From: Exiguobacterium sp. SL-9
GTDB taxonomy: Bacteria > Bacillota > Bacilli > Exiguobacteriales > Exiguobacteriaceae
Direction: 5' to 3'
DNA length: 64,000 nt
Assembly (NCBI RefSeq): GCF_004336985.1
Contig: NZ_SJUO01000001.1
Location: 372,001-436,000, forward strand
Under the pieces are notes generated by a model, which saw nothing but the letters and a program-made list of their open reading frames with translations, made no database searches and was not told the DNA's origin. Position 1 is the first letter of the stretch; the number at the start of each line of letters is the position of its first letter. Made by a program: the position numbers and the translations under genes. Below are positions 9,132-19,378 of this stretch, in pieces.

Positions 9132-10696
9132 TCCTCAGACATCCATGTACGGAGAAGTTTGGCGAACTCTTCAGGGTTGCTCTCTGCCAATTTCTCCAAC
9201 TGTTTCTTCTTGACGGCCCCTTCGCCTCGTTCTTCAAGGTCGAGGTCGGGTACTTCGTCCTCATATGGGACTTCCCATTCATTCGACTCGGCGATTGGTT
9301 CCCGTTTGCGTTTACGCATGGCGAAGAACAATAGCGCGAGCAAGACGACGGCACCTGCTGCTGCCGCATACATCCACCACTGGGTCGGTTGTTCGACCGC
9401 AGCCGCTTCTTCCGTCTCCGCGAACGGACGCGATACGACGACAACTTTCTGTTCAAGTTCCGCCTCGGTGAGCGCCTCACCGGTTTTGGCGAGCGACGTC
9501 CGGATGATCGAATACATCATCGTCTCAAGGTCACCCTCGAGTTGCGGGTCGATTGTCGTTGCCCCGTTCGGTGGTTCGACGATCAATTGAACACCGAGGT
9601 CGCGAATCGAGTACGGTGCGTTTTGAATTTGTTTCGTGATGCGGTTGACTTCATAATTGATGATTTCATGATTCTTTTCGCTCTCTTCTTCCCCGGTGCC
9701 AGTGGCGGCCGGGAAATTGACCGTGTCGTTCTCGGCCGTGCCCGCCGCGGTCGCCGCGCCGGTACCACCGGTGTACGCTTCAGCGATTCGTTCTGCCGAT
9801 GTGACGATCCCTTCCATGCTCTCCTCGTTGACGGGTGTCACGAGGTTTTGCTCTTCCGCCGATTGCGTCGTGTCGATGTCGGCCGTGACCGAGACGAGGA
9901 CGCTCCGTTCACCTAAGAGGACTGAAAGCATCTGTTGAATTTGTTGACGGACATCTTTTTCGACTTGGCGCTTCAAGACGAGTGGATCGGTGGATGATCC
10001 TCCTGCCGTCGTCGTTTGGTCTAAATCGTAATATGTGAAATATTGGTCCATGACCGAGATGTTTTCTGGTTTCAAGTTCGGTACGCTCTTACTAATCAAA
10101 TGGTAGAGCCCTTTTACCGTCGCCGGTTCTAGATTCGTACCTGCTCCTAAATTTAAGACAATCGAAGCCGTCGGCTCCCCTTGGTCTTCTGCCAAGAAGA
10201 CCGATTTCTCAGGAATCGAGATGATGACTTTCGCCTGATTGATTCCTTCGATTTGTGTGATCAACCGCTCGAGCTCGGTCTGCATCGCACTCCGTTCGAT
10301 GACGGCCATCTCGCGATCGGTCGTCCCGAAGCCGGCGTTCTCACTGAAGAAGCTATAATCGATCGCTCCTGATTTCGGGATGCCCGCTGCTGCGAGGCTG
10401 ACTTTCAATTGATCGACTTGTTCGCTCGGTACGTATACACTCACGCCGTTCGATGTCGCTTTAATTTCAGCTTTCACACCGTCAGCTGTCAGCTTTTCCG
10501 TCACCTCGCCCGCTTCTTGGGCGGACAGGTTCGTATAAAGCGGAGCCATGTTCGGGCGCGACAGCCAGACGGTCAAGACCACCGCGACGAGAAGTACGCC
10601 GGCGATGATGAGGCCCCAAAAGATTTTACGGTTTGTCTTCATCGTCTGAAGGGAACCGGTCAGTGAACCGAATCGTTCTTTTAACTTTTCATTCAT
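9128..10696 (-). CDS. fliF: Flagellar MS-ring protein FliF
   Basis: A 522-residue MS-ring subunit. Transmembrane helices flank the ring domains: TM1 at about 25-45 and TM2 near 440-460, just before a basic stop-transfer stretch. Between them lie the YscJ-like ring-building motifs (for example NLSAQEAGEVTEKL and the KVIISIPEKS block) and the Gly/Ala/Thr-rich disordered segment. The acidic C-terminal tail (about 475-522) ending LLRTWMSEE is the FliG-binding part. fliF founds basal-body assembly and lies directly after fliE. Confidence 0.97.
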   Translation of the reverse strand: MNEKLKERFGSLTGSLQTMKTNRKIFWGLIIAGVLLVAVVLTVWLSRPNMAPLYTNLSAQEAGEVTEKLTADGVKAEIKATSNGVSVYVPSEQVDQLKVSLAAAGIPKSGAIDYSFFSENAGFGTTDREMAVIERSAMQTELERLITQIEGINQAKVIISIPEKSVFLAEDQGEPTASIVLNLGAGTNLEPATVKGLYHLISKSVPNLKPENISVMDQYFTYYDLDQTTTAGGSSTDPLVLKRQVEKDVRQQIQQMLSVLLGERSVLVSVTADIDTTQSAEEQNLVTPVNEESMEGIVTSAERIAEAYTGGTGAATAAGTAENDTVNFPAATGTGEEESEKNHEIINYEVNRITKQIQNAPYSIRDLGVQLIVEPPNGATTIDPQLEGDLETMMYSIIRTSLAKTGEALTEAELEQKVVVVSRPFAETEEAAAVEQPTQWWMYAAAAGAVVLLALLFFAMRKRKREPIAESNEWEVPYEDEVPDLDLEERGEGAVKKKQLEKLAESNPEEFAKLLRTWMSEE

Positions 10697-10717
10697 CGCA
10701 ACTCGTCATCCTCTACT

Positions 10718-11002
10718 TTAAACTTGCATTCGCATCATTTCTTGATAGGCCTCGACCGCTTTGTTCCTCACCTCAATGGCGAGTTGCATCGCAATCGACG
10801 ACTCTTCGCTTTGAATCATGACTTGATGTAAATCCGCTTTACCGACAGCAAGGTCAGCGCGTGCTGTGCTCGTCGCTTGTTGGACATCGTTCAACGATCG
10901 CATCGCCTCGTTCAAATACGTGCCGAACTGGGACGGTGTCTCTTTCACCGTCGGCGTGACCGTCGGTTGTGTACCCATAAACTGTATCGGGTTAATCTGC
11001 AT
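10718..11002 (-). CDS. fliE: Flagellar hook-basal body complex protein FliE
   Basis: A 94-residue FliE, the MS-ring/rod junction protein. The C-terminal half carries the family signature: ADLHQVMIQSEESSIAMQL followed by the VRNKAVEAYQEMMRMQV tail helix, similar to rod D0 helices. FliE forms the innermost rod layer on FliF and is among the first type III substrates. It sits between flgC and fliF, the invariant order in Bacilli. Confidence 0.97.
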   Translation of the reverse strand: MQINPIQFMGTQPTVTPTVKETPSQFGTYLNEAMRSLNDVQQATSTARADLAVGKADLHQVMIQSEESSIAMQLAIEVRNKAVEAYQEMMRMQV

Positions 11003-11015
11003 CGTGTGTCACTCC

Positions 11016-11444
11016 TTATCCTTTACCGATTTCCATCGCTTTGACGAGCATCGCCTTCGTGGCGTTCATTGCTGCGATGTTGGCCTCGTACGACCGAGTC
11101 GCCCCCATCAAGTCGACCATTTCTTTCAACAAGTCGACGTTCGGCATTTGAACGTAGCCGCGGTCATCCGAATCTGGATGGCTTGGGTCATAGACTAGCT
11201 TATACGGACTCTCGTCTTCCACGATTTGTGATACTTCGACGCCGCCGCTGACGGCGGACAACTGTTGTCGAAACGGTGCTTCCTGCAAGACGGTCATTTT
11301 CCGCGTATACGGTTGCCACTCTCCGTCGACGAGTTTGCCTCGTGTCGTCTGGGCGTTCGCGATGTTTGCGGATACCGTGTCCATCCGAAGCCGCTGTGAC
11401 GTCAATGCCGTCGCCGAGATATGAAAACTATCAAACATCCCCAT
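11016..11444 (-). CDS. flgC: Flagellar basal-body rod protein FlgC
   Basis: A 142-residue proximal rod protein. The N-terminal ISATALTSQRLRMDTVSANIANA is the rod signature with the SANIANAQT motif; the C-terminal helix runs MVDLMGATRSYEANIAAM. GGAGGA lies about nine bases before the first ATG; a second ATG at codon 3 is also possible. With FlgB, FlgF and FlgG homologues it builds the rod exported through the FliF/FliE base. It lies 2 bases downstream of flgB. Confidence 0.97.
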   Translation of the reverse strand: MGMFDSFHISATALTSQRLRMDTVSANIANAQTTRGKLVDGEWQPYTRKMTVLQEAPFRQQLSAVSGGVEVSQIVEDESPYKLVYDPSHPDSDDRGYVQMPNVDLLKEMVDLMGATRSYEANIAAMNATKAMLVKAMEIGKG

Positions 11445-11446
11445 CG

Positions 11447-11824
11447 TTAACGTCCTCCTCTAATGACGGTCTTGAGTCCGCCGAGCCGGCGGTTCAATTG
11501 TTCCATCATCGCTTCGTATTGGAGTTGGTTCCGGGCCAACTCGCTCATTTCATAGTCGAGGTCGACGTTGTTCCCGTCACTTCGCATCGCCCCTCCAGCC
11601 CGGTCCGTGATCGTCGTCGCCGCGCGCTCACTCGGACGGCCACCCGCCAGTTTCAGACGCATCTCGTTGTTCAACGTCTGCTCGAACACCGCCTGTTTCG
11701 CTCGAAAGTTCGGGGTATCGATATTTGACAAGTTATGACTGATGACTTTTTGATTTACGACCGAATGATTGATCGCTTGTTTCATTAATTGATAGTCGCT
11801 GCCAATCCAATTCATGCGTTTCAC
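11447..11824 (-). CDS. flgB: Flagellar basal-body rod protein FlgB
   Basis: A 125-residue rod protein and first gene of the fla/che operon. The motif VISHNLSNIDTPNFRAKQ is the rod signature, and the C-terminal helix (LARNQLQYEAMMEQLNRR) is the D0 partner. The annotated start is GTG at 11824, preceded by GGTGA at 7 bases; the ATG three codons later is an alternative with a GTGAG at 8 bases. It is preceded by a 265-base gap that separates it from codY. Confidence 0.96.
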   Translation of the reverse strand: MKRMNWIGSDYQLMKQAINHSVVNQKVISHNLSNIDTPNFRAKQAVFEQTLNNEMRLKLAGGRPSERAATTITDRAGGAMRSDGNNVDLDYEMSELARNQLQYEAMMEQLNRRLGGLKTVIRGGR

Positions 11825-11991
11825 TCACTTTCACCAAAAGAATGCATGTATATACCTTATTTGGAAAATCTACTATTACATTGAAACAAATCTGTAACAG
11901 TGTTGAAAGATATTTTTGTTAAAACAGGTAAATGCTATCTTCTCTTTTTGTCGAATTTACGGCGAATTCTGAAAATAATTACTTTTGTACT
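11825..11991 (-). promoter_or_regulatory. Leader/promoter region of the fla/che operon (no confident core promoter)
   Basis: This AT-rich stretch between the codY terminator and flgB must contain the upstream end of the flagellar operon unless it is read through from codY. I could not assign a convincing sigma-A or sigma-D (TAAA...GCCGATAT) promoter by eye; TGTAAT and TATATA hexamers are present without good -35 partners. No small gene is apparent. The neighbouring flgB and codY arrangement is the same as in B. subtilis. Confidence 0.4.
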
Positions 11992-12026
11992 AAAAAAAGT
12001 CGCCTCCGACATAACGGAAGCGACTT
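11992..12026 (-). terminator. Intrinsic terminator after codY
   Basis: On the minus strand the sequence forms an interrupted stem (AAGTCGC..CCG pairing with CGG.GGCGACTT) with a 6-base loop, followed by a run of seven T. It ends the xerC-hslV-hslU-codY transcript ahead of the flagellar operon. Confidence 0.85.
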
Positions 12027-12089
12027 TGTAAGTCGAAAGTCCTAACTTAATAGACTTTCTTATGATTCATATACTGAATTGTCTATATT

Positions 12090-12869
12090 TCAATTCGATT
12101 TCAACTTTTGAAGTTCAAACAAGAAGTTATCATTCAGTATCTTAATATATGTTCCTTTCATACCAAGCGACCGTGATTCGATGACGCCTGCACTCTCGAG
12201 CTTGCGGAGAGCATTGACGATGACCGAACGAGTGATTCCCACTCTATCGGCAATTTTGGAAGCCACTAACAACCCTTCATTTCCACCGAGCTCTTCGAAG
12301 ATGTGTTCAATCGCTTCGAGTTCCGAATAAGAGAGCGAGTTGATTGCCATTTGGACGACCGCTTTCTTCCGCGCTGACGCTTCGGCTTCCGCCGCTTTCT
12401 CACGAAGGATCTCCATCCCTACGACCGTCGCACTATATTCTGCCAAGACGAGGTCATCTTCTGTGAACTCGTTGTTGAGACGGCCGAGGACAAGTGTGCC
12501 GAGGCGTTCACCGCCCCCGATGATTGGAACGATCGTCGTCATCGAGTCGAGGAACAATTCACGGTTTTCGACCGGGAAAGCTGTATATTCACTGTCAATC
12601 CCGATATTTTCTGTCGTCTCCTTCACGTTGAACAAGTTTGAGGCATACGGCTCTGGAAATTGGCGATCAACTAAAAACGCCTTCATCCGTTCGTTCTCGA
12701 TCTGTTGTTTGATTGCGAAACCGAGCAAGCGGCCGCGACGGCTCACGATGAACGTATTCGCTTCGAGTACTTCGCGCATTTTGTCCGCCATTTCTTTAAA
12801 ATCAACGTGTGCGCTTGCCTCTTGTTGAAGCATCGTGTTCAATTGGCGTGTTTTGTCTAGTAAGTTCAT
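12090..12869 (-). CDS. codY: GTP- and branched-chain amino acid-sensing repressor CodY
   Basis: A 259-residue CodY, global nutritional regulator of low-GC Gram-positives. Residues 1-155 form the GAF domain that binds Ile/Leu/Val. The C-terminal winged helix (about 190-259) contains [19 protein letters not shown], the conserved DNA-recognition helix-turn-helix, and the wing around [15 protein letters not shown] precedes the ATG. It ends the xerC-hslV-hslU-codY unit; a CodY-box lies upstream of that unit's promoter (15813-15827), suggesting autoregulation. Confidence 0.98.
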   Translation of the reverse strand: MNLLDKTRQLNTMLQQEASAHVDFKEMADKMREVLEANTFIVSRRGRLLGFAIKQQIENERMKAFLVDRQFPEPYASNLFNVKETTENIGIDSEYTAFPVENRELFLDSMTTIVPIIGGGERLGTLVLGRLNNEFTEDDLVLAEYSATVVGMEILREKAAEAEASARKKAVVQMAINSLSYSELEAIEHIFEELGGNEGLLVASKIADRVGITRSVIVNALRKLESAGVIESRSLGMKGTYIKILNDNFLFELQKLKSN

Positions 12870-12906
12870 AATTCTTATTTTCCTCCCTGTATGTGCATAC
12901 AGAATC

Positions 12907-14277
12907 TTATAGTATAAATTGGCTCAAATCTCGATCTTCCGCGATCGATCCGACTTTTTCTTTGACGTAAGCCGGTGTGATTTGCACGTGTGTCTGCGGC
13001 ATATCGGCCGCCTCGAACGACAAGTCCTCGAGCACGCGTTCCATAATCGTATACAGGCGGCGGGCCCCTATGTCGTCCGTCTCTCGGTTGACGTGCGTGG
13101 CGATACGCGCGATCTCTTCGATGGCTGGGTGCGTGAACTCGACACTGATCTCTTCAGACTCGAGAAGAGCCGTGTACTGCTTGATGAGCGCCTGTGACGG
13201 CTCGGTCAAAATCTTGACGAAGTCCTCTTCGGTCAAGCTGCTCAATTCGACGCGAATCGGGAAACGACCTTGTAGTTCAGGAATCAAATCGGACGGTTTC
13301 GCCATGTGGAACGCACCGGCGGCGATAAAGAGTACGTGGTCCGTCTTGACTGGTCCATACTTCGTGACGACGGTCGACCCTTCGACGATTGGGAGGATGT
13401 CACGTTGCACCCCTTCCCGCGAGACGCCGGCATGGTCTTGCGATTTCGTCGCAATCTTGTCGATTTCATCGACGAAGATGATACCCATCTGTTCGCTACG
13501 TCGTACCGCCTCATCATGCACTTCATTCATGTCGAGCAAACTTTCCGCTTCTTCCGCTACGATAAGCGGTCGAGCTTCTCGAACTGGGAGCTTCCGCTTT
13601 TTCCGCTTCTTCGGAACGATTTGGCCGAGCATGTCTTGAAGATTCGATAACCCTTCCATACCTTGGCCTTGGAACAAGTCGACGGTCTGTTTTTCTTCGA
13701 GGTTGACCTCGATCAACCGCTCCTCGAGTTCACCGAGATCAAGTAAGCGCCGCAGTTGCGCGCGATCAGAAGTTTGCGTATTCGTTGGTTCCTCCGTCTT
13801 TTGACCTTGTCCCCCGAACAGCGCCTCGAACGGGTTCGATGCAGTCGGCTCGACTTTGGCTTTCCCTTGAAGCGCGTCTAGAATGCGTTCGGTCGCTGCG
13901 ACCTCGGCTTGTTCTTTCACGCCTTCTTTCTTCTCTTCCTTCACGAGACGGACCGAGTCTTCGACAAGGTCTCGGACCATCGACTCAACGTCACGGCCGA
14001 CATAACCGACTTCCGTGAACTTCGTCGCTTCGACTTTGACGAACGGCGCGCCGACAAGTTTGGCCAACCGTCGTGCGATTTCCGTCTTCCCGACACCGGT
14101 CGGTCCGATCATCAAGATATTCTTCGGTGTCACTTCATCGCGTAAATCGGCGCTCAGTTTTTGCCGACGATAACGATTGCGGAGTGCGATCGCGACCGCG
14201 CGCTTCGCATCTTTTTGTCCGATGACGAAGCGGTCTAACTCTGCTACGATTTGGCGTGGTGTCAGTTCACGTTTCAT
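12907..14277 (-). CDS. hslU: ATP-dependent protease ATPase subunit HslU (ClpY)
   Basis: A 456-residue AAA+ unfoldase. Visible motifs: Walker [10 protein letters not shown] near residue 60, the I-domain insertion (about 110-245, charged and family-variable), Walker [12 protein letters not shown] near 268, sensor II/arginine region [16 protein letters not shown] near 405, and the C-terminal RDLSQFIL tail that inserts into HslV to activate it. The start overlaps the hslV stop by 4 bases. HslU hexamers feed unfolded substrates to HslV dodecamers. Confidence 0.98.
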   Translation of the reverse strand: MKRELTPRQIVAELDRFVIGQKDAKRAVAIALRNRYRRQKLSADLRDEVTPKNILMIGPTGVGKTEIARRLAKLVGAPFVKVEATKFTEVGYVGRDVESMVRDLVEDSVRLVKEEKKEGVKEQAEVAATERILDALQGKAKVEPTASNPFEALFGGQGQKTEEPTNTQTSDRAQLRRLLDLGELEERLIEVNLEEKQTVDLFQGQGMEGLSNLQDMLGQIVPKKRKKRKLPVREARPLIVAEEAESLLDMNEVHDEAVRRSEQMGIIFVDEIDKIATKSQDHAGVSREGVQRDILPIVEGSTVVTKYGPVKTDHVLFIAAGAFHMAKPSDLIPELQGRFPIRVELSSLTEEDFVKILTEPSQALIKQYTALLESEEISVEFTHPAIEEIARIATHVNRETDDIGARRLYTIMERVLEDLSFEAADMPQTHVQITPAYVKEKVGSIAEDRDLSQFIL

Positions 14278-14822
14278 TCAGAATCGCCTCCGATCGTTTC
14301 TACGATAACTTGGTCGTTCGTATAGACGCATAACTCCCCGGCAATCTCGAGTGCGGCACGGGCTATGTCCTCAGCTGATTTCTCAGGTGAATGGCGCACG
14401 AGCGCACGGCCGGCGGCGAGCGCGTAATTCCCGCCCGAACCGATGGCCAAGATGCCGTCGTCCGGTTCAATCACTTCTCCGTTCCCAGAGACGAGCAATA
14501 AGTGGTCACTGTCCATGACAATCAACAACGCCTCGAGTTGGCGGAGCATCTTATCTCCGCGCCATTCCTTGGCCAGTTCGACGGCCGCACGTGGCAAGTT
14601 GCCGTTGTACATCTCAAGTTTCGATTCAAACTTTTCGAATAACGTGAATGCGTCGGCGACACTGCCGGCGAATCCGGCGACGACTTTACCACCATAAAGA
14701 CGCCTTACTTTTTTGGCCTTATTTTTCATGATGACGGCGTTCCCGAACGTGACTTGTCCATCTCCGCTCATCGCGCCGTGTCCGTTATGACGGACCGCGA
14801 AAATCGTGGTTGCATGAAACAT
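14274..14822 (-). CDS. hslV: ATP-dependent protease proteolytic subunit HslV (ClpQ)
   Basis: A 182-residue proteasome-beta-like peptidase. The start [12 protein letters not shown] is preceded by GGAGG at 7 bases; the open frame extends to 15128 but that part overlaps xerC and is not conserved. The motif [11 protein letters not shown] and the segment [16 protein letters not shown] are diagnostic. In the E. coli enzyme the mature N-terminus is Thr of TTI; here three residues (F-H-A) separate Met from that Thr, so either a short propeptide is removed or another residue acts as nucleophile. It sits 11 bases after xerC. Confidence 0.96.
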   Translation of the reverse strand: MFHATTIFAVRHNGHGAMSGDGQVTFGNAVIMKNKAKKVRRLYGGKVVAGFAGSVADAFTLFEKFESKLEMYNGNLPRAAVELAKEWRGDKMLRQLEALLIVMDSDHLLLVSGNGEVIEPDDGILAIGSGGNYALAAGRALVRHSPEKSAEDIARAALEIAGELCVYTNDQVIVETIGGDSE

Positions 14823-14833
14823 CTGATGACCTC

Positions 14834-15715
14834 CTACTTTCTCGGATGTGTAGCTTGATAGACCGCTCGCAGACGCTCGGTCGAGACGTGGGTGTAACGC
14901 CCCGTCGTCGAGAGCGACTCGTGCCCGAGCAGTTCCTGCACGGCGCGCAGGTCCGCCCCGCGTTCGAGCATGTCGGTCGCGAAGCTGTGACGCAGCGAGT
15001 GAGGCGTCAACGGCTTGTGAAGGCCCCCGAGCTTCCGGAGACGCTTCATGACGTAGCGAATTTGGTCCGTTGTCACCCGATTCCCTTTTTGACTGAGAAA
15101 TAATGCCGTTTCCTGAGGCGTTGCGCACGTTTGCCGCACGTTGAAGTAACGGTCGAGCGCTTCGATGGCGAACTGTCCGATTGGGATGTAACGTTCTTTC
15201 TTCCCTTTCCCGACGACATGGACGAACGCAAGACCCGCATCATAAGACGACACGTCCATGCCGCACAACTCGGCGACACGCATGCCTGTCCCGTATAACA
15301 TCTCGACGATGGCGACATCGCGGGCCCGCAAGAATGGGTCGTCTTGTCCCTCTGCTGCCTTTAGGAGCTGTTCGACCTCGCTCGGCACGGCGAACGTTGG
15401 TAGCGTCTTGCGCCGTTTCGGTGACGTCAGCCCATGAAACAACGGTTCACCGCCCGTTTCACGTGCCACAAATTTCCCGAATTGTTTGAGGCACGATACT
15501 TTTTGGGCGACCGTCGTCGTGGCGGTGTCTGCCTCATAAAGGGCATATAAATAACGCCGCGCCGACTGCACATCATATGGATCTTGATGTGTCGTCTGGC
15601 AATAAGCGGCGTACTGGTCGAGCGTCTGCTCGTAAGAGCGTTTCGTATGAGGAGACAGTCGGCGTTCGACTTGGCAATAGCGTAAAAATGATTGTTGATC
15701 GACAACGAATCCCAT
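14834..15715 (-). CDS. xerC: Tyrosine recombinase XerC (CodV)
   Basis: A 293-residue tyrosine recombinase that resolves chromosome dimers at dif with XerD. The N-terminal SAM-like DNA-binding domain covers about 1-95. Catalytic residues are visible: Arg in GTGMRVAEL, Lys in KGKKERYIP, the H-x-x-R box [12 protein letters not shown], and His/Tyr in [22 protein letters not shown] lies seven bases before ATG. It is the first gene of the unit also encoding HslVU and CodY, as in B. subtilis codVWXY. Confidence 0.96.
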   Translation of the reverse strand: MGFVVDQQSFLRYCQVERRLSPHTKRSYEQTLDQYAAYCQTTHQDPYDVQSARRYLYALYEADTATTTVAQKVSCLKQFGKFVARETGGEPLFHGLTSPKRRKTLPTFAVPSEVEQLLKAAEGQDDPFLRARDVAIVEMLYGTGMRVAELCGMDVSSYDAGLAFVHVVGKGKKERYIPIGQFAIEALDRYFNVRQTCATPQETALFLSQKGNRVTTDQIRYVMKRLRKLGGLHKPLTPHSLRHSFATDMLERGADLRAVQELLGHESLSTTGRYTHVSTERLRAVYQATHPRK

Positions 15716-15770
15716 CCTCTCGCCTCCCCGTTTTCAGCTTAAAAACGCATGTTCCCGTCAAATCGAAATT

Positions 15771-15799
15771 AGCATAGCATACACAGTCAGAGGTGACAA
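15771..15799 (-). promoter_or_regulatory. Sigma-A promoter of the xerC-hslV-hslU-codY unit
   Basis: On the minus strand, -35 TTGTCA and -10 TATGCT are separated by exactly 17 bases, with a TGn extension before the -10. The predicted start lies about 50 bases before the xerC ATG. The upstream trmFO terminator makes a separate promoter necessary. Confidence 0.65.
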
Positions 15800-15812
15800 T
15801 AGATACCTCTTC

Positions 15813-15827
15813 AATAATCTGAAAATT
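15813..15827. promoter_or_regulatory. CodY-box
   Basis: The 15 bases AATAATCTGAAAATT match the CodY consensus AATTTTCWGAAAATT at 13 positions (mismatches at positions 4 and 5). The box lies just upstream of the -35 of the promoter for the operon that ends in codY. This suggests nutrient-dependent autoregulation; the effect (repression or activation) cannot be read from the position alone. Confidence 0.7.
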
Positions 15828-15870
15828 TTCAAAGTGTTGTACAAATTACACAATTGAAATTTAGATTCAT

Positions 15871-15898
15871 AAAAAAAGAGCCAAAAAATGGCTCTTTT
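15871..15898 (-). terminator. Intrinsic terminator after trmFO
   Basis: Perfect stem AAAAGAGCCA/TGGCTCTTTT on the minus strand around a short T-rich loop, followed by T residues. It separates the topA-trmFO transcript from the xerC...codY unit. Confidence 0.88.
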
Positions 15899-15902
15899 CC
15901 CT

Positions 15903-17210
15903 TTAAATCTCTTTATACTGTTGAATCGTTTCGAGGGCACGGTTCGCATAGCGCTCGTACCGTTCTTGTTTCTTCATCTTCTTCGGGGCATCTTCAAGCG
16001 ACGGGACGAGACCGAAGTTCGCATTCATCGGCTGGAAGTGCTTGCCGTCCGTCGTCGTGATGTAGTGTGCCATTGAACCGAGCATCGTCTCTCGGGGAAG
16101 AACGACGAGCTCTTCACCTGCAATCAGCTTCGCTGCATTAATCCCGGCGAGAAGTCCTGACGCCGCCGACTCGACGTAGCCCTCGACTCCGGTCATCTGA
16201 CCGGCGAAGAACAACGTGTCGCGTGTACGGGCCTGGTAAGTTGGTTTCAACAAACTCGGTGAGTTGATGAACGTGTTCCGGTGCATGACACCGTAACGCA
16301 CGATCTCGGCGTTCTCAAGACCTGGAATCAACTGAATGATTCGTTTCTGTTCGCCCCATTTGAGGTGCGTCTGGAAACCGACCAAGTTGAAGAGCGTCCC
16401 GGCCGAGTTATCTTGCCGCAACTGTACGACCGCATGCGGACGTTTGCCCGTCTTCGGATCTTCGAGGCCGACCGGCTTCATCGGTCCGAACAAGAGTGTC
16501 TTCTTCCCGCGTTGGGCGAGGACTTCAAACGGCATGCAGCCTTCGAAGTAAATCTCTTTTTCGAACTCTTTGAGCGGAACGACTTCGGCTTTGACGAGTT
16601 CGTCGTAGAACACGTCGAACTCTTCTTCTGTCATCGGACAGTTGAGGTACGCCGCCTCACCTTTGTCGTAACGTGATTTCAAGTACACCTTGTCCCGGTC
16701 GATCGTCTCGCCGTCCAAAATTGGAGCGGCCGCGTCGTAGAAGTACAGGTAATCTTCACCTGTGAACGCTTTGAGCGAAGCCGAGAGGTCCGGTGATGTG
16801 AGCGGCCCGGTCGCCATGATGACAATCCCGTCCGGAATCGCCGTAATCTCTTCGTTGTGCACAGTCACGTTCGGATGGTTCTTCAACGTGTCTGTTACGA
16901 ATCCAGCAAAATCGTGACGGTCGACGGCGAGAGCGCCGCCAGCCGGTACACTTGCCGTATCCGCCGCTTTCAAGATGAGCGAGTCGAGCGTGCGCATTTC
17001 TTCTTTCAAGACACCGACCGCGTTTTGAAGCCCGTTCGCCCGGAGCGAGTTCGAGCAGACCAATTCCGCAAATTGGTCCGTATGGTGTGCTGGTGTTTTT
17101 CGAACCGGTCTCATTTCATACAAATCGACTTGAATCCCGCGTTTTGCGAGTTGCCAAGCCGCCTCGGAGCCGGCGAGGCCCGCTCCGATCACAGTTACAC
17201 GTTGCTGCAA
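15903..17210 (-). CDS. trmFO: Methylenetetrahydrofolate-tRNA-(uracil-54)-methyltransferase TrmFO
   Basis: A folate- and FAD-dependent enzyme making m5U54 in the tRNA T-loop. The TTG start at 17210 follows AGGAGG by seven bases and gives 435 residues, equal to the B. subtilis protein; upstream in-frame codons have no ribosome site and overlap topA. The FAD Rossmann motif [16 protein letters not shown] is at the extreme N-terminus, and the conserved CSNSLRANG and GGALAVDRH motifs follow at about 50-115. It lies 2 bases after topA, the usual neighbour. Confidence 0.96.
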   Translation of the reverse strand: MQQRVTVIGAGLAGSEAAWQLAKRGIQVDLYEMRPVRKTPAHHTDQFAELVCSNSLRANGLQNAVGVLKEEMRTLDSLILKAADTASVPAGGALAVDRHDFAGFVTDTLKNHPNVTVHNEEITAIPDGIVIMATGPLTSPDLSASLKAFTGEDYLYFYDAAAPILDGETIDRDKVYLKSRYDKGEAAYLNCPMTEEEFDVFYDELVKAEVVPLKEFEKEIYFEGCMPFEVLAQRGKKTLLFGPMKPVGLEDPKTGKRPHAVVQLRQDNSAGTLFNLVGFQTHLKWGEQKRIIQLIPGLENAEIVRYGVMHRNTFINSPSLLKPTYQARTRDTLFFAGQMTGVEGYVESAASGLLAGINAAKLIAGEELVVLPRETMLGSMAHYITTTDGKHFQPMNANFGLVPSLEDAPKKMKKQERYERYANRALETIQQYKEI

Positions 17211-17212
17211 AG

Positions 17213-19309
17213 TTAATCCTCCTCTAACTGATGTACCTCGGCATGGGTACAGTTCGTACATTGATATTTCACGCCGTCTTTGATTTTTTTCTCGACCATC
17301 ATCTTATCACATTCCGGACATGGTTTCGCGACCGGCTTGTCCCAAGAGACGAACTCACAATCTGGATAGTTCGAGCAACCATAGAACAGACGACCTTTTT
17401 TACTGCGTCGCTCGACAACTTGTCCGTCTTTACAGTTCGGACATGGGACGCCAATCTCGACTTGAACCGGTTTCGTGTTCGTACAGTTCGGGAAGTTCGA
17501 ACACGCCATGAATTTCCCGTAGCGGCCCATCTTGATGACCATCGGTGCGCCGCATACTTCACAATCGATGCCGGCCGGTTCGTCTTTCACTTCGATTTTC
17601 TCGATTTCGGACTCGGCCCGTTTCAATCGTTTCTCGAAACTGCGATAAATCGGGGCAACGACATCGGTCCAAGCGACTTCCTCATTCTCAATCGAGTCGA
17701 GGAGCGTCTCCATGTCGGCCGTGAATTGCACGGTGATGAAATCGTTGAAGTACTCATCGATCATCTCGATGACGAGTTCACCGAGCTCCGTCGGTACAAA
17801 CTTCTTCTCTTCGAGGACGACGTATCCACGCTTTTGAATCGTATCGAGTGTCGGTGCATATGTCGACGGACGACCGATTCCGAGTTCTTCCATCGCCCGA
17901 ACGAGCCGTGCCTCGCTGTAACGCGGCGGCGGTTGGGTGAAATGCTGTTTCGGCTCGATCGTGTCGAACTTGACGAGGTCGTCGACTTCAAGTGGTGGCA
18001 GTAATCCTTCTTTCTCTGGATTCGTATCTTCGATATCTTCATCTTTCGATTCGATATACACTTTCATGAAACCTGGGAATTTGACGGTCGATCCGTTGGC
18101 ACGGAAAATCATGCCGTTCGACTCGACGTCGATTTTTACCGTATCGAGAATGGCCGGCGCCATTTGGCTCGCAACAAGACGCTCCCAAATCAACTTGTAC
18201 AGTCGAAGTTGGTCGCGTGACAAGTACGCTTTGACCGAGGCCGGGTCACGTAACGCCGACGTCGGACGAATCGCTTCGTGGGCGTCCTGTGCGTTCGCCG
18301 CCTTCTTCTCTTTTTGTTTCTGCAAGGCGACATACTCTTCTCCGAACGTGGACTCGATGTATGATTTCGCTTCTTCTTTCGCCAAATCTGAGATCCGCGT
18401 CGAGTCAGTACGCATATACGTGATCAAACCGACGGTACCTTCTTTCTTCCCGAGGTCGATCCCTTCATAAAGTTGTTGCGCGAGCATCATCGTCTTCTTG
18501 GCACGGAAATTGAGCTTACGCGCCGCATCCTGTTGGAGCGAACTTGTCGTAAACGGGAGCGAGGCGTTCCGCTTCCGCTCTTTCTTCGTGACATCGATGA
18601 CTTTGAACGAGTCGTCGATCGCTTTGAGTACCGCGTCGGCGTCTGCCTCGCTCTTGAGCTCCAGTTTCTTCCCGTCTTTCCCATAAAACGATGTCTCGAA
18701 CAATTCGCCTTCATGGTTAAGCATGAGTTTGATCGTCCAATATTCTTCTGGGTCGAAGGCGTTGATTTCTCGCTCCCGGTCGATAATCATTTTAACGGCC
18801 ACGGATTGAACGCGTCCGGCCGATAATCCTTTTTTGACTTTCTTCCATAATAATGGGCTCATCCCGTATCCGACGAGACGGTCCAAAATTCGTCGTGCCT
18901 GTTGGGCATCGACGAGATCGTGATTGATTTTACGTGGGTGTTTGAATGACTCCTTGATCGCATCTTTCGTGATCTCGTTAAAGACGACCCGACATTCGGT
19001 CGTTTCGTCGACACCGAGCGCACGTGCTAGATGCCAGGCGATCGCTTCCCCTTCGCGATCCGGGTCAGCCGCGAGAAAGATTTTCGTCGCTTTTTTAGCT
19101 GCCGTCTTCAATTCTTTCAAAACGGGACCTTTTCCACGAATCGTAATGTACTTCGGTTCGAAGTCATGGTCTACGTCGACACCGAGTTGACTCTTCGGTA
19201 AATCGATGACGTGACCCATTGACGCTTTGACCGTGTAATTTGATCCTAAATAACGTTTAATTGTTTTTGCTTTCGCCGGTGATTCGACGATCACCAAATA
19301 TTTTGCCAT
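17213..19309 (-). CDS. topA: DNA topoisomerase I
   Basis: A 698-residue type IA topoisomerase that relaxes negative supercoils. The Toprim domain begins [19 protein letters not shown] and contains the DPDREGEA acidic triad near 110. The active-site Tyr is in [10 protein letters not shown] (about 300). Three C-terminal four-Cys zinc ribbons are visible from about 575: CEVCGAPM...[10 protein letters not shown]...C..C and CPECDKMM...C..C. The first gene of a pair with trmFO, driven by a good promoter that overlaps the end of dprA. Confidence 0.98.
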   Translation of the reverse strand: MAKYLVIVESPAKAKTIKRYLGSNYTVKASMGHVIDLPKSQLGVDVDHDFEPKYITIRGKGPVLKELKTAAKKATKIFLAADPDREGEAIAWHLARALGVDETTECRVVFNEITKDAIKESFKHPRKINHDLVDAQQARRILDRLVGYGMSPLLWKKVKKGLSAGRVQSVAVKMIIDREREINAFDPEEYWTIKLMLNHEGELFETSFYGKDGKKLELKSEADADAVLKAIDDSFKVIDVTKKERKRNASLPFTTSSLQQDAARKLNFRAKKTMMLAQQLYEGIDLGKKEGTVGLITYMRTDSTRISDLAKEEAKSYIESTFGEEYVALQKQKEKKAANAQDAHEAIRPTSALRDPASVKAYLSRDQLRLYKLIWERLVASQMAPAILDTVKIDVESNGMIFRANGSTVKFPGFMKVYIESKDEDIEDTNPEKEGLLPPLEVDDLVKFDTIEPKQHFTQPPPRYSEARLVRAMEELGIGRPSTYAPTLDTIQKRGYVVLEEKKFVPTELGELVIEMIDEYFNDFITVQFTADMETLLDSIENEEVAWTDVVAPIYRSFEKRLKRAESEIEKIEVKDEPAGIDCEVCGAPMVIKMGRYGKFMACSNFPNCTNTKPVQVEIGVPCPNCKDGQVVERRSKKGRLFYGCSNYPDCEFVSWDKPVAKPCPECDKMMVEKKIKDGVKYQCTNCTHAEVHQLEED

Positions 19310-19348
19310 ACATCTGCTCCCCTTTTAGAGGTCATTTAAATCCCTACC

Positions 19349-19378
19349 ATAATATTCATGTTGTCGCTCGTTTGTCAA
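19349..19378 (-). promoter_or_regulatory. Sigma-A promoter of topA-trmFO
   Basis: Perfect -35 TTGACA and -10 TATTAT separated by 18 bases on the minus strand; the -35 overlaps the dprA stop codon. It places the transcription start about 30 bases before topA. Confidence 0.75.

Noticed and set aside
11963-11977. A CodY-box-like sequence upstream of flgB
   Set aside because: Only 10 of 15 positions match and one half-site is poor; although CodY controls motility genes in B. subtilis, this match is too weak to call.
14823-15128. N-terminal extension of hslV
   Set aside because: The frame is open but lies within xerC, has no homology, and a strong ribosome site marks the start at 14822.
17231-18004. 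Long plus-strand open frame (257 codons) opposite topA
   Set aside because: It is the antisense shadow of the zinc-ribbon and core part of topA, with no start site and no family resemblance.
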